Of a stretch of DNA of 64,000 bases, positions 1 through 54,200 are shown one piece after another; position 1 is the stretch's first letter; each line of letters starts with the position of its first letter. Made by a program: the position numbers and the translations under genes. A model generated the notes under the pieces. The model saw only the letters and a program-made list of their open reading frames with translations. It made no database searches and was not told where the DNA came from. This DNA comes from Escarpia spicata (Eukaryota; Annelida; Polychaeta; Sabellida; Siboglinidae): positions 40,477,379 to 40,541,378 of the forward strand of contig OZ023205.1 in NCBI GenBank assembly GCA_963995525.1, read 5' to 3'.

Positions 1-3000
1 TAGTTCTTAAAATTACAGATTTAGATTTTACAGTATTGGGATTATGTTAAATATCCATTAGTGTTATTGGCAGCTTAAAACAACAGCCAATTATAATGAT
101 TTTATTGAGTAGATGGCGATCATCGCCAAAGTCAACAGGCAAGACATCTGACAAAGAAACGTTATAAAAAGATATAAAAACTTAAGGTAAGTTCTAACTG
201 TAAATTTGTGTGTAATAAGCCCGTTGCATTTCTGCCAAAAAACATTGTAAGTACGTAACGGCAGCTGATCATGCACTAGCACTCGAATCGTTTATTCAGT
301 GTATCCTGGTCCAATTGGACTTGGTTTCTGCTGTACGCAATCACAATATGCAGGTTTCACCAACCATTTTATAAATCAGTATGCAACGTACCGATAGTAT
401 TAATCAAAACCACTTATTTAATTAATTAAATGTAAACAAAGAACTTACTTAATTTAGAACGAACATTTTATTTTTAAATGTTACCTTTGACCCTGGTTAC
501 CCCACATCTTTATTTTGACACATATTCTGCCGGGTATTTTAGACATTGAGTACTATAATATATATCATCTATCTTACTAAATGTCTGACCATATAATATT
601 ATGGTATTTTACTCAAGAACAGTTGACTTTATAGACTAGTAATGATATAGTTGTAATGTAATCTTAAACATTGTATATATTTATAACGGAATTATAAACC
701 AACATTTAGAAAATTAACAATAACTTTAACTGGAATATGTCAAAACTATGGTGAAATAAATGAATAATGTTTGCATTGCAGACTTACAATATGTGGTCAA
801 ACATGCAGGACATTATTTGCAAAACCGTTATATAGTGCCCATGTAAGGCAAACCAGAAATGTTACAGATAACAGAAAGTGTGTGTGTGTTACCGTTGTGA
901 AGGAAATATACGAAAAAAGACTTGATTTTTGTCAACGTGCCCATTTAAAGAATTATGTACCATAACTGAGGTAGATAATCGGCAGCGTCCGTGTGAGTTC
1001 GTTGTGGTCGGATTTCAAATGGACCCGGTTAATAAACCAGTTGACTTGAGTAAGGTTTCATTAGAATACGTACTCTACATCAAAGCCGGCGCCGTTTGCT
1101 TCTGATTTGGTGAGATAGAGCACTAAAATCATTATTAATTTACCAATTATTTCAACGGTGTAATTATGTTTTGGGAAGCCATCCTTCGCATTTGGGTGCA
1201 GTGAAATAATGGTGTTAGTTTGTTTCGTGATTGCGACGCCGACCGGCTAATGCTGCGGCCATATCTGAGCAGGCTTTGGCTTTGGCTTGGCCTTTGTTGA
1301 TCTGTGTTGACATTGTCACTGAATCTTAACCGATTGACTCATCGAGTGATTGGCGGACATCTGGTCTAGTCTAGCAACGTTTTCAGTTTGCGATATGCAG
1401 GTTGTGCTGCGCATTCTACCTTACTGATCTACAGATGGAGCACATTTGACGTAGCTATCAGCCAAACTTGCATGTTTCGCCTGAAACTAGGTCCAAGCCA
1501 GGCCCAACTCCAAGCCAAGATACACTACGTCATAACATGGCATAGACTAGTAGTAGTAATGATAGTTTGACTGAGTATATTACCTAGTCCTAGGATATCC
1601 CTATAGTCCATAATATAGCTATTAATTTAGGCACTTCACCAAGAAATTAAATATCATGCTATAACATTGGGGATGGGCTTAAATTAAATTTAAAGGTAAC
1701 AGCTTAAGGATCACATAACTTTATTTTTATTATGATATCTTTAATAGATAAAAATATTGCAATTTTAAGACGGCAAAACAGCATAATTTTTGTGTACCTC
1801 TTACAATGGCAAAATAGACTAATTTTTTAGTTTTTATGGATAAACATTTGCTTTAGAATGTCCACTTTTTTATTTATGTAGATATTTAAATACTGTTTTC
1901 AAACACGTTGACTAGAGTAATAAATTTACAATATTTAATATTTTTAGTACTAATTATAACCAAATTAATGTAATTAATTAGTAAATTTTAGTTATGTAAC
2001 ATACAAACTCAACAGACTGACGCATTTTAATAAAAGACCATAATATCCACAGCGGTTTATGGGACGCAAAATCCTGCATCCTATACGCATTAGAAACAAT
2101 ACCTGGACGCGTGCAAAATAATCGTTGCGTCCCACAGGTAAGCCCCTGTAGGTGTGTAACCACATTATGGTAATAAATATATATTAACTATTCATTTAAT
2201 AATAATAATAACTTAATTAATAATACAATATTGGCTAATTAGCACGCTATCTTGACAGACTGTCACTTTTATATGTTTTAAGTAAAAGGCCATAATGTCC
2301 ATGATTATGAAGATATTTGTATAATTTATGCATAAATAAATGTTAAATAAATGTTAAATATATGTAACCATTCATTTCATAATAATATAATTAATAAGTC
2401 AGTATTAGCTAATTACTGTGGTACCGCAACAATCATATCAAGAAAAGGCCATAATGTCCAATTAATTAAAATTATTTCATTATGAAATTTATACTATTTC
2501 TAAGTCTAAATAAAACCATAACCATAAATAATTGCATAAGCCATGCCAAGCCTAAGGGTAAGCAGTAACCAGCCCTGGCCTAAGACTAAGTCTGACTATG
2601 GTATCCTAGTCTAGGGCTACGCATAGCAGAACTGCCATGGCTTGGCCCATATACTATAATCATATCTAAAAGTCAGAACATATAATGTTGTTTCTGTAGT
2701 GATTTAAATTCAGAGAAATGGAATAAGTCATGATCTGCATCTGGCTCAGATCGCTGTCGGTCTGACTGACACAGATCGGTCAAAATCAGACAAATGTTGC
2801 ATGGCGCTAAAACCAAGTTTTGATTTTGTGGGGTACATAAAAATGTTCAACACAGAATAATTCAATATCTATACAGGGATTCCCTTGGAGCACGGCAATG
2901 ATGCGTTGTACCCTGCAATGCCGCATACTTTTTTTGCCACATGCCTAAAAGACACATACAAACCATGTCTGAAAAATCTTAGAAAATTGAGGGGCACTTG

Positions 3001-4943
3001 TGTAGAATACGGACCCACCTCAATTTTGCCATTATTAACTATGGTTTTGCGTAAATTTGACACATTGATGCAATAATTAATTATCCCAGGCATATTTACG
3101 CTATAAAAATATGGCATCTAAGGCTTAGCGCATTTTGAGGCCCATGTAGCTCTCCGGTAAGCTCCAGGTTGTGCCCGAACACAAACAACGGCCGCGCGGA
3201 CAACAAACAGAACAGTGACCTGAATGGAGTTATTTAAATCACATCTTACATTGATGACTGGACACTGAGAACAGTCAAATCAATGCCCTTGTGTCTTGCC
3301 TAGTCCTCGGCTCTTGTTGACATTGTTTATAACCTTTAGTCGAGCACCGTGAACAGCGTTTGTTGCCGCCAGCACCATATTATCGCCCATCGTCAACTTT
3401 CAACTCTTGCCGAACAAAGTGCAACCCGTTCATATCTATACAAAATGATATCCATCCACACATGTACACTATATGCCAATTTTTTTATTTATGTATATTT
3501 GCTAAATATTACCATTTGAGTACATTATAAACGAGGGTCATAAACTTTGGAAAAAAGATAATGCCATGTTCTGGTCTCACATGTAATAGTCTTACTGTAT
3601 AGTATAATTTCATTGGGATAATTTAATTGTGTGATTTTCCCACAACTTGTAATCTAATTTCTTCTCAAAAGATTGCTCCGATGCAATCTCAACCACAGCC
3701 ATTCCATACATCTGTTCAATTTAATCCATATCTCAATGAGTTTTTTAGTGTTTAATCAACAAGATTCTTTGAATATTTTTGGTTGACTCTCATGTATGTG
3801 AATCGTTGTCACTCAATGTCACAAACTGCTACATCGTATTTCTCAGTTATAATCTCCCTATCCTTGGAGCAGTAGACTGTAGTAGCATGACCAGTCCACG
3901 AAATATGGAGCACACCTACCCAGAATGTATCTAGTTTTGTAATGTTACAGATTTTGAAAAAAACCTGAACATTTCTGAGCATTTTGATATTGATGGTTAT
4001 ACATTTTGGTTATACATTATATGTCGCATACACTGATTAAAATTTTAATCAACTGATTCTATATCTGATGTGCCCAAAGGGCACATACATGTCTTTTTCC
4101 AGAACTGTCCCTGCCTATAGATCTGTCTAAAGACAATATTTTTCGTAGCAGGTACTACCAATCATGTAAAACACAGTTATGCCGTCAAATCGATTAAATT
4201 TAGCTTAATTTTGGTCAAATTTCAATCAGAAAAAGATGTAAAGAAATGACAATTTACTCTCCGCAAGAATCCCACAGTGAATGAGGAAAAGCAACCGGAA
4301 AAAGAGCGCTAAAACACGAGTTGAAACAAAACACTATCCACGTGCCGGCAAACGAGACAGAGCTGCACGGTGATCACGAGTGGCGCCATGCGAAACGGCC
4401 CAGTTAGCAGAATTTGTTGAAATGCCTACTATGATTTATTTTATTTGTCACATCACTTCACCAGTTTTATAGACGTTTGGCTTTAGCCAGGTACAGGGTG
4501 CATTTGTACTTTAATGCTGTATTATAGGGCCTGGGGAGAGATCATTGTTTCACTTCAGCCTTCAGGGTAAACAAATAAAATACAAATTGTTTTTTGAGAT
4601 GGTACACCCTTTCTAGGATTTTTACACACTGAAAAAGTATTTCTGGACAGGAAATACGCACATAATTTGCAGACTACAGGGTATAATCTATAGTGTAGGC
4701 CTAGAGTACAGTTCACGCTGTTTTAGGCATTTAGCTGACTTAGCTGATTTAGCATCCAGTCCTATTAAATATGTGTTAGGGCGTATAACATAATTTATTT
4801 AAACGTGCATAATCATACTGATATCATTTAACTATATAATGTACATAATTAAAGTGGCTTTATTTCAGAAAGAAGGCAAATAAATTTTAATTAACTGTTC
4901 AACTAAATGTGACATCAGTTAAAAAATGTGATTATGTTTGCAG
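1..4943. other. AT-rich 5' flank of secernin, no gene seen
   Basis: I find no convincing coding exon here; short open frames are unremarkable. A secernin promoter and 5' UTR exon must lie in this stretch or further left, because coding exon 1 is preceded at 4937-4943 by an acceptor-like sequence (tttgcag). I cannot place the promoter. The only internal structure noted is the diverged tandem repeat around 2.03-2.46 kb. Confidence 0.5.
2030..2462. repeat. Diverged tandem repeat marked by a GGCCATAATGTCC motif
   Basis: The motif aaaaggccataatgtcca recurs near 2284 and 2444, with a weaker version (aaaagaccataatatccac) near 2033. The preceding AT-rich blocks also align: two 'attcattt..ataataata..attaatta' stretches followed by 'ttggctaatta' / 'ttagctaatta'. 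It looks like an old duplication of about 165 bp. No coding content. Confidence 0.5.
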
Positions 4944-4964
4944 ACTGCTGACATTGGAGAGAAC

Positions 4965-44192
<39,228 letters not shown>

Positions 44193-44412
44193 ATGATACG
44201 GACACTTCACTTTGTTCATCTGAATGATACAAACACTACACTTTGTTCACCTGAATGATACGAACATTACACTTTGTTCACCAGTGCACAGCAAACACAT
44301 GGTTGATATGAAGATGAACATTGACACAATTCAGTCGACCTGAATGATATGAACACTACACACCAAACCAATATGGTTGACTTGGAGATGAACTTTGGCA
44401 CATCTACCAACA

Positions 44413-47400
44413 TTAAATGTTTCTAGTCAGATATACAGAGGTGCCAAATATTTTCCATTGTGAGGTCTCCTTTGTTATCAAAGGTTTTTCTTCTATTTCA
44501 GATAGTCTCCTTTAACAGCCAATTCCAGATTTTCTGTCAAAAAAGTGGCAACAGAATGCATAAAATAACACTCATGAGAGTTTCATGTTTCAATAATATC
44601 CATAATTATTGTGAAAGGGGTTGCCTCTGCTACATCCTCCTTTCATTATTTCATGTCCAGCAGGAGAATCTCCTTCCTGCAGATGCTTTAAGGGGATGTA
44701 TGTCAACCCTGCTGGTAGCATTGCATTACCTTTATAAGTGTTGCTGGTCAGCCACTGCTGTTTTAACGTCAGTGTTTGTAACTGCAAAACTATCTTGTAC
44801 ATGTGTAGCATTGTGTGATACAGTTTTCAGTCCAGCTAATGTTAGCATTTGTCAGAATTATATTATATGAGTCATAGTTCCTATGCTGTAGAGGCTTTCT
44901 AAGAATTACAGCCAATCTAAGAAGCCAATGGTGAAAACAAAGATTATGTTATCTATAAAATGTGTCATTTTATTTATGATAGTGTAGTGGACTTTGACTT
45001 ATAGGTCCAAATGCATTTTGCTGTGGATTCACATAGGGTGTTCCTTCTGTTGCCTTGAGGAACCACAGAGGGTGTTCCACATGCTGTCAAAATGAACAGC
45101 AGACGTGGCAAGGATAGTGCAATGGAAATACCTTGGCAGTTCCCAGAATACTTGTGATTGTCTGCCAGCTGTATGTTTGCTCAAGTACTAGTTCTGCTGT
45201 ATATGTTGCTCACCAAATGGTCAGTCTGTAGAAAGCATAATCATATGATTTATTATGTAATGTAACATGTTTGTAATCAGAAAGTCTAGTCAGTTGGTGT
45301 ATATATGTGAATTTGGTGTAGTTTATGCAGCAGTCCTTGCCTTGTATAGAATCACTGACCAGCAGACTGCTTGGATACATCTCCTCAATGCACCAACTGT
45401 TTCCCAGTGTAAGCATCCCTCTAAAGAGTGGACACCTGATCAAAGTGGATATTGGATTTTTTTGTATTTGCTTCTCTTTAAAGTAAACCGTGTTGTAGTT
45501 TTTTTTCACGAATGCATGATCTACTGCAATGATGTCGCTATGTAACTTGTTCTTGCTATGACTTGTTGCTTTCTGTGATTGTGCTGCAGTGAATTGACGA
45601 CATCCAGTGTGAATGTTCAGAGGTGGCCCGTGTTGTGTATATCGTGACAAGATAAGATGAAAGTTTTCCCAACTGACTAGTTAAAGTTTGGTTTAATAAT
45701 AAATTTAATAATAAATTATTATTAAACCAAAATTTTATTATTAATAATAGAATAATAATGTTTATTTCAGACAAAAATCCTTATGTATACATTATGATAT
45801 ACAAGTAACAAAATACAAAGATATAAACATATATCATGAAATAAAAATAGGTGGTTATAAAACAATATACGTATATAAAATGTGCATTCAAGTATACAAT
45901 TGGGTAGTCCAGTATTTAAACACAGGACTTCTAAAATGTATATTGGTATAAAAATAACTGTAAAATTAATTTTAAATAAGTATGTGCCAATAATATATTC
46001 TTACCTTATTATCATTACAAAACTGCATGCTGGTAACTCGGCATTGATGCACTTGGTTAAGATTGTATGTGTGCATGCCTGTTTGCCTGTGTGTATGTGT
46101 TTAAATATGCATTGATCATTCCTCCATGCAGAAAACACAGTAATGTCCTATAAGCCATGTCCACCTTGTCATAAGTAGGCTGTGATATTTTGTTTTCATT
46201 CTGTAATGTTGCTACAGGTACATATAATAGTTGAACATTCCGCAGAATGTGAAGTGTTGTGCTCTAAATGTGTTGGTGGAATTTACCGTTGTAAATGTTG
46301 TAATAATACAATGTGTGTGTCCATTGTTGCCAGACACGGATTACATTGTTTATAGTTATGCAAGGTCATTGGAAGCTTTATTTGATAATGTAAAATGTTA
46401 GTATTGCAATATTGACAACATTTAACAAGATATATTTAGTGAAAATCTCGGATAGATGTCTTAGTCTTGTTGTCGATGTCATGTGACCATGTTTCTGGTC
46501 ATGTGATGGTGTTCTGATATAAATTGCAGGACGATTGTAAGCACTATTTCTGTGTGAGACCAAGTGGTGGTTGTGTGTCTTAATTGCTTCAAAGGTATTG
46601 CAAAGGTAACAAAACATTTAACACTAAGCCTAAGACTATGTGAAGATTGTGAGTGTCGTATGATTACATAGCATACATGCAGAAATATCTGTTGTGTGAT
46701 GTTGTAATTTAGTACACAATAAAATTATTAATACAGTACAGAAAACAAACTAGTGTTTTTTAATAATATACATTTGATTAATCCAAACTACACTGTGTAA
46801 ACACTACCGGTATTTAAATTTTTAAATAAAAAGGTAACAGAAGTTGATATACAGATACTGACACGATTAATCAAAACATCTAAACTTTGTCAGTGGCTTC
46901 CCTTGATTTGATTTTGTTTCGTTTGTCTCATTTAGTAAAAATACGAATCTTTATACACTATCAAACTGGACGGCCCATATTTGCATGCCTGTGTAAAAAA
47001 TTAAACATTATAACCAACTATATATATATTTCATATACAACATATCTTAACATCAATTATCAGATAATTGTATGCTGTCGTTAATATCCATTGTCTCACT
47101 ATTAAGACAATTGTTATGGTGGTATCAATATGTTAAATAGTACGCACACGCGTGCCTTTAAGGATCTGCATTCAATTCAACCATCTAGATTTCCCGGTAA
47201 CCATTCATAGAATACCCATAAACAGATCATGTCGTTATCGGTGTTCTGTGCAGTTCCGAACGATGTTGGCTTCGGATACTCAGTATACTAATCTTCCGAT
47301 GGCAGTGCTACCTTCTCATTTGCACAGAACTCAGCCGTGTACACTTCCACCCACTTTTAAACGGCGGCGAAACTGACGTGCTTTGACGGCAGCGAAACCG

Positions 47401-48075
47401 ATATTATCGATATCAGCGTTACGTCACAATAACGTATACCAAACAACGGAGACTAAATGTTTACATTATTTGCGTTGGTTGGTTGGCATAAGTAATTGTG
47501 ACGGCACGTAGACTTCGAGAATGCCAGTTTCGCCGCCGTTTAGAAGCGGGTAGAGCTCATAGCATGAGATCAGAAAGTGGCGTTTCAGTTGGTAGACAGT
47601 CGAACTGTGCGGAGGACCCAACATCTTCGGCCAGTGTTTAAGACACCAGAAACGGCGCGGTTGTAGGTCAGTTTATATATTATTTTAGGAATGATTATCA
47701 GGACACCATTTATATATTAAAATAGCAGAAAGTGAAAGCTTGGAAAGGATATCAAGATCGTTGGGATGGCGTGATCACCCTCTATAAATAGATCCTCCCC
47801 ATCTTCCGGCCGATGTCAGGATCCGACAGCGTGCTTGACGCTCCGGTTCAGCCCCCCAATATTAATTTTATCGGCTTCCAGTGTTTTTTGATAAGCAGTT
47901 GGAGGTTTTGGGTCCTCTACCTTCTCCAGATCGCCCCTGCTAGTAAATGTTATATCTCAGCGGGATCCGCTACAGGTTGTTTTCATATATCTTCCACATA
48001 CAGACGTCTTTGTTAGTTCCTCAAGCTTTTCTCGCATAATGTTTTTATATTTATATCGGGTCTTGAACAAATACA
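44413..48075. other. Intergenic / secernin 3' region
   Basis: Holds the remaining secernin 3' UTR (an AATAAA at 46718-46723 is one possible poly(A) signal, not decisive) and the 3' flank of the convergent sodium-channel gene. A small perfect-stem hairpin (ggtttaataata...tattattaaacc, 45687-45727) is present. No further gene was seen. Confidence 0.5.
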
Positions 48076-48227
48076 TCAGATTCCAGTCTCCTGTTGCGAC
48101 GGTAGCCGTAGTCGATGTTTCTCCCTATGCTGCCGGTTGGCCAATGTCATCAGGAAGGCGTCTACGGCTTCGAAGAGGGTGATGACGCTCGCGCCAATGA
48201 GCAACCCCATCGAGCCCCCGATGTCAC
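48076..48227 (-). CDS. Channel exon 9 (TM2 and C-terminus)
   Basis: The acceptor is gtgttgcag. It encodes DIGGSMGLLIGASVITLFEA (TM2 with the GAS selectivity filter), then VDAFLMTLANRQHREKHRLR and a short tail to TGA at 48076-48078. The junction codon before DIGG is Ser, in the region of the degenerin gating site. Confidence 0.92.
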
Positions 48228-51200
48228 CTGCAACACGCATTAGCAAGTGTTAATCGTTGACTCGCATACGTCACTCCGTTGAATATTGACCTTGTGCAAT
48301 TGCCTAGAAAATCCTTGCCTCCGACTTTCTTCATTTTGAACCTACAATGAGTATTGCAACACGTGCGTGACGCGGCTGTCTACTTTTTACGTGCGCTGAA
48401 ACCGTCGCATATCTAAGCGAGCGCGGTATGGTGTTTATTTAACGATGTGTGTTTTCTAACATTTGGTAAATATTGCTTTCACAAATGTCACGTAGGAGTG
48501 TAGCGTTACTAACGTGTTACACGAACTTGAATTTGTTACACTTAAACAACGTCGTTTAAATTTTAGATTAATATTAATGTACAAGATGGTTAAAAATAAA
48601 AATAGGGTGTGTATGAATCTAAATCAATGTCTTTCCCCAGTGACTCGTTTCTCCAGACCTACCCACCCCTTGTTCCGGGACAGACTTTTAAATTACATTT
48701 TTTACCTAGCAGACTGGACCAATTTTCCCACCGAGGTGGTGCAGGCCCTAAATAATTGGAGTCGTTCAGGACTCTCCCCGCTGGCCTCCCAGTAACAGAT
48801 TGAACTTTGTACAAAACCTAACAATCAATTTATATTTTATTTATTTATTTTAAAGTCTTCATTTATCCTGTTATTGTTCGCTGCACTTACGTTATAACCC
48901 TCAACAAGATGAGGTTACGTAGTATACGGAAGAAGAAGAAGAAGCAGAACTTTCAAGTTATCCCGTCAGGTGACGCACATTTTAGCTAGTACATGTAAGC
49001 GTAATGATATAGGTGCAAATGCACAGTATCCTTACTTAGTAAATCAATGAGCGTGTAGGCTTCAAGCTGTTTGTATTCCTTGACACGCAGGTCACGCATG
49101 TAGATGTTCAGCTCCAGAAAGTTGCGACTGAAAAAACAATTGATACGAACATTTTAACATTGTTATGTCTAATTCATTAGGAAAACACCAAACGAATGTG
49201 TCTGCATGCTTATGTACTATGTATTTGTTGTGGGTACCTTCGAGGACGCTTTTGGTTTGTTGGATGGTTGCGCATAACACTTGTGCTGACACAAATTGGC
49301 TAACACAGATCGGTAAATAAGGTACGCAGGCAGCAGGTAGACATACTCAGGAGATGTAATGTCCAAAGGAAAGATGCAGACCTCTATGAGTAGGCCTAGG
49401 TCTAACAAGATTGCCGCCCAGAGATGGTATGTGGACAAAACATCATTTGGCTTATCGGAAGTCTATTTTGTTTTAATTTATGTTTATCTGTACACGAAAG
49501 GTGAACGGGAGGTGTTTTTCAAAAAGGTTACCCGCACATAATTCGTAGAATACATTACCTAAAAAACGTTCCGTCCAATTGAGTTTTTTGGAGGAAAGTT
49601 TCCAGCCTGTTCTTGAATGAGGTTAGATGTCGTACGGACATATTCGTCAATGTATTCATGTCTATCGGTATACCGGTATTGGCGCACTCGTTGAAAGATA
49701 CCACACCAGGTATTTGCCAACGATTTTCATCCTTAAATATGTAATAATCTTTGGCCATAGTAGTTTTCTCTGCATCGGTGGTGGTATTGTAGTGCTGATG
49801 TAGTTTCTCATAAAGTGACTGCAGCAACGGTTCCTTACCAGCTTCCACAATATACCGGCACATAAACACAACAGCTTGCCTCGTATCGTATACGTTCTTC
49901 ATCAAAACCTCAACTGTTCTCGAAAGGAGGTCGATAACACCGTCAACTTGTTGGACTATTCTGTCCGCCTTAAGCGCGCTTGCGAGGTATAGTTTGCTGG
50001 CGTTTCTGTTACTTTTCAACTTCTCCAAGTACACTGAAATTGCAGATTTTGCATCCAATTCATGGGCCTCATTCAAGCTATACCGCATGTTGTCGTAGAG
50101 TGCGTTGTACTGGGCGTGAGAACTCCACAGATCTGTTGTTTTGACCATAGCGTGTATAAGATTTTGATGATTTTCGAACTTATTCTTTGCTTTTAAGATA
50201 CGTTGAAGCGGTTGTCGTATAACAAGCGACTCATACAATCTTAGATCGCGGTCGTACTCAACTGACGCACGCCAGAACCCGTTGCAAAACTTAACAAATA
50301 TGTTTTTTGTTTCCAGATTGTGAACATCGGCGATGTAGATACGAAATAACCCATCGATGTTTTCTACATAACTAATAATGTGTCCTCTCAATCGAGTGTA
50401 TGTCTCGTTTATTTCCATGCTTTGTTTGAATAATTCTGCTGTTAGATAAAACGAATCATAACCGTTGTTCGGTGTAGCCGTTTGGTTTAACAAGGGGATC
50501 GCGTTACTATACGCGCCGTGCACTCGGTCTAGATTGTCTAACGCTCTCTTCGAAACGATCAGCTTTTCTTCCAGTGGACCAGCGCGCCATGTTTCTCGGT
50601 CAATCCTGTCTACTGAACCTCTGAGTATTTCAGACAACTCGAACGAGCCACGCATGCAGTCATGAAACCTCATTTCATCCCAAGCGAAGATAAATTCATT
50701 TTGTAAGACTGTCAGCATTTGTTGATATCCCAGTTCCATTATAACATGATAGTTTTGAAAGAAGGTGGTTTCTAACACCTCAGCTACCTGTTTAACATTT
50801 GAAGACAGGTTGTGTACAACGTCAACAAACGTTGATGTTATGTTTGGTAGGCCAATGAGAACTCGTTCAGTCTCTTCTATGTTAGCTCGCCGTCTGTCTG
50901 GCAATAGCCGCTCTTTGGTGTCGAGCGACTTATTTAGGTGTTCTCCCATTTTCTTGCGGAATTTCTCAGTCAAAACGAATCGGTTCTCCCTGTTCTGGTT
51001 AGCGGCCGCGTAACTCATGGACGTTTTGTAACGGATGACATTACACGCTTTCGGGCACACGCACGTGTCATATTGTTTTCGGTTGAACGAATCTGAAAGG
51101 CAAACGAAGCGTTAAGCATTTGTGCACTTCATCATGCAGCTACAGGTTACCTGCAACACCAATTAGGTAATTGTTGGGTATATTTACCTCACCAGAATTT

Positions 51201-54200
51201 TGTGTTTTTTCTCTGTATGATTTCTACTGCATCTCGCGGCCTTCTTCAGCAGATTGAATTCACGGTCGTGTCACCTGACCTACGTCATGTGACACAAGCT
51301 GGAGCATGACTGGCGGGAGCTCCTGGCCGACGTCTCTGTTCAGCGAATGCTTTCCCCCTGTAGATATTAATCGCCTCCTAGGTCATTCTCCTATGCCAGT
51401 TCTCCTCGAGGTATAATTTTACATCTTTCATCGAACACTGGTGCCCTGTGTTCAACTTGTGTTCGCATATCGCTCATAGGGGTTGGCGACAAGATATATG
51501 TTCTTTAAATCATGTGTCCAGTGCCCTCGCTGTTTCTCCTATGTACTACTACTCGCATTATGACCTTTGGATTTCATATACCACCCCACGACACTTTGCT
51601 GCCTTATCTGTTTTGTCTTTTGGGTGTACCAGCACGGAACTCAGGGTGTTGATAGGTTTGTGGTACACTGGTATGTCACAATTGTTCAGACAACTTACTG
51701 ATATAGGACAGACCTATGGCATATGACATCCTCCTGAATGGAGAATGTCATATATATATATATATACATATACTGTATATGTAGATTATAGTTCAGTTAT
51801 TATTAAGTCAAACGTTATTATAAATTTCAACAACAAAATGCCGAGAATATATTTATATGGTGGTCGGTGTCTGGATATTTTATTGGTAACTATTATACGC
51901 TCGATAAATACTTATATAGTATACGCTTACCTATCGCAGGAAGCAGGCAACTTGTATACTGGGACACGTTACATGCCGGCGGATCGTCTGCAATCAACAG
52001 TATACTATAATAAAACCCGTGTTAGTGTCGAGTACCTTTGCGGTCATTTATTTTGTTCATTTTGTCATCATGATAAAGGTAGGGATAAAAACGTAAATAA
52101 AGGACACTGAAAACAATATAAATCATATAGTAATACACGATGCATACAAATATTGAACTGTAAAAATATGTAATGGCAATCAATGAGCAGTCAACAAAAT
52201 AATACATTTATACATTTAACTCATGATAGATAGAGGCTAGAAGGGAACACATTACGTGTACAGTTGACTAATGGTGGACGCTGTAATTGCTTTTATTTAA
52301 CTGGATCTTTTCAGTCAGAATCTTGACATTCTCAATATATTACTCCATGGGTGCAGCGTCGTGAAATTACTGCAAACTGTGCACACTTGCTGAATTAAGG
52401 AAAACCGAGCAGAATTTAAGGTTAGTAAAGGGACGTACGGGTTTAGTAATGTGGCTAATGTGGTGGTCGTTGCAGTAATTACAATTTCTTCAACAGCTGT
52501 AAAACTTCACCATACATGCGTTTTACGTATTTAACAATAACATAATATAACAAGTAGTTCCATAATGAATGAATGCTAACCTCTGTCGAAAGTTGGCATA
52601 TAGTAGTCTCGGCAGCCACATGTTGCGACAACGAAGTCAGTGATGCATTTCCTGTAGCAGGCCGCCTGCGAGTAGCGTTCGAAGTTGAACAACTTTTGAT
52701 TTCTCACACAGTCTCCGTGTGGAGGCGGCAGGTTGGTTTCCTGAAACGTACAAATAAACAGACGATTGGCTCCGATTGTCACAGCAAACACAACCTATGC
52801 CTGTTTCTCTCCGTTTGATCGGTCTACAAATTGTATTATTATCTTTCTACTTAATTCGTACAGCGCTTCAATTTCAAGCACATTTTTCGAACATTCCAGC
52901 ATTTTTTTTGACACAAATAAACTAACATAGGTATCGTTGTGAGATGTTAAATGCGTTCTTGTTTTATGCGTGGGCTACGGTTAAAACAAACCGGAGTTTA
53001 CTTACTTTTGAGACGCTTACTGCAACAAATGTGTTCATTCCTGCTGGGACGTTATCGCCGAAGTCCTGCACAAATGGAAAGTCGTCTTGATGGTGCAGAA
53101 CAAGTTTGAGTCCGACAGCATTGTGTGGGCCCTTCATGTACTCGTACTGTTCGACGTTCACTACCAGTTGCAATCCGTGTGTGACTCCTACAGAACATTG
53201 ACTGTTTCTGAAGTGGATCTGTTGGTGACATTAAGTTGGATATAGTAGAAAATATGGCAATTTTATTTAGTGTACATATATATATATATATATATACGCT
53301 TAACGGATCACCTGTAAACGTTGTAGCAAAAATTATTATTTACCAGTTGCGTTCACCATGGAGTTTGCACCGATCCGGGCGTTGAACGTGTAACACACTC
53401 CAGCATCAGTTACGGTCATCTGGAAGTCTTCATGACTGCACGGCGTTCCCTTCCACCGACAACTTAAATGACAACAACATGTAGGTCGAGATGATTCGAA
53501 AGCAACGCTAAAATGAGTCACACACAAATTTCATCAGATTTATCATAGTGGGTGGGTGATATAATACTGTTTATTTCAACACCATCTTCTACAACACAAA
53601 AAAGCCAATCATGCAATTATAAACAGTATTGAATTTGAAAAGGGCAAGAAGAAGTATGTCACTTATAACTCCTGCCCATTTACCATCAATATAACTAGAA
53701 TAAATAATTATAATATGCAACATGCATGATTTCAACTTACTATTTATATTTTATATAAATGATGAACTGTTATTTTAGACTCAATTATCTCCGTAGTCTA
53801 GTCATTTGTGTTAAAAAAACAATACGTGATGGCCGTTTTTAGTAGCTACAACAAATCAACTAAGTTGTTATGCGTTTGTCGTCACCATTATGATCAATAT
53901 CATTATTGCTAGTAATATACTGTCAAATGGAATTTATCTGCTAGTTTCGCAGTACTTTCAAGAAATTTACCTCGCGAGCATGTCTTCCTTGCGGTGTGCG
54001 AACTGAAGGTAGACATCGAGCATTGACCGGTTGCCAACTCTCCTCTCTGTAGCGTTGAAGGTGGACATGTTTGTAATCCGAGTGTACATTTCATCCAACC
54101 AATGGAACGAGCCGTTTTCGGCAGCACTCACAAGTCTGCAAGTATCGTCGGCAATTGGTCAAAATCTTTCAACACAACTAAATGGAACAGTGTTGGAACC

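Noticed and set aside
771..965. Possible secernin 5' exon after the ttgcattgcag acceptor-like site
   Set aside because: No similarity to secernin, no donor that joins in frame, and exon 1 already starts at the conserved MRPKSC.
47150..47400. Plus-strand ORF between the two genes
   Set aside because: No domain, no splice context, no homologous block; lies in the 3' flanks of two convergent genes.
48514..48795. Plus-strand ORF in channel intron 8 as a LINE protein
   Set aside because: No RT or endonuclease motif; only a GAA-rich run downstream hints at a LINE tail.
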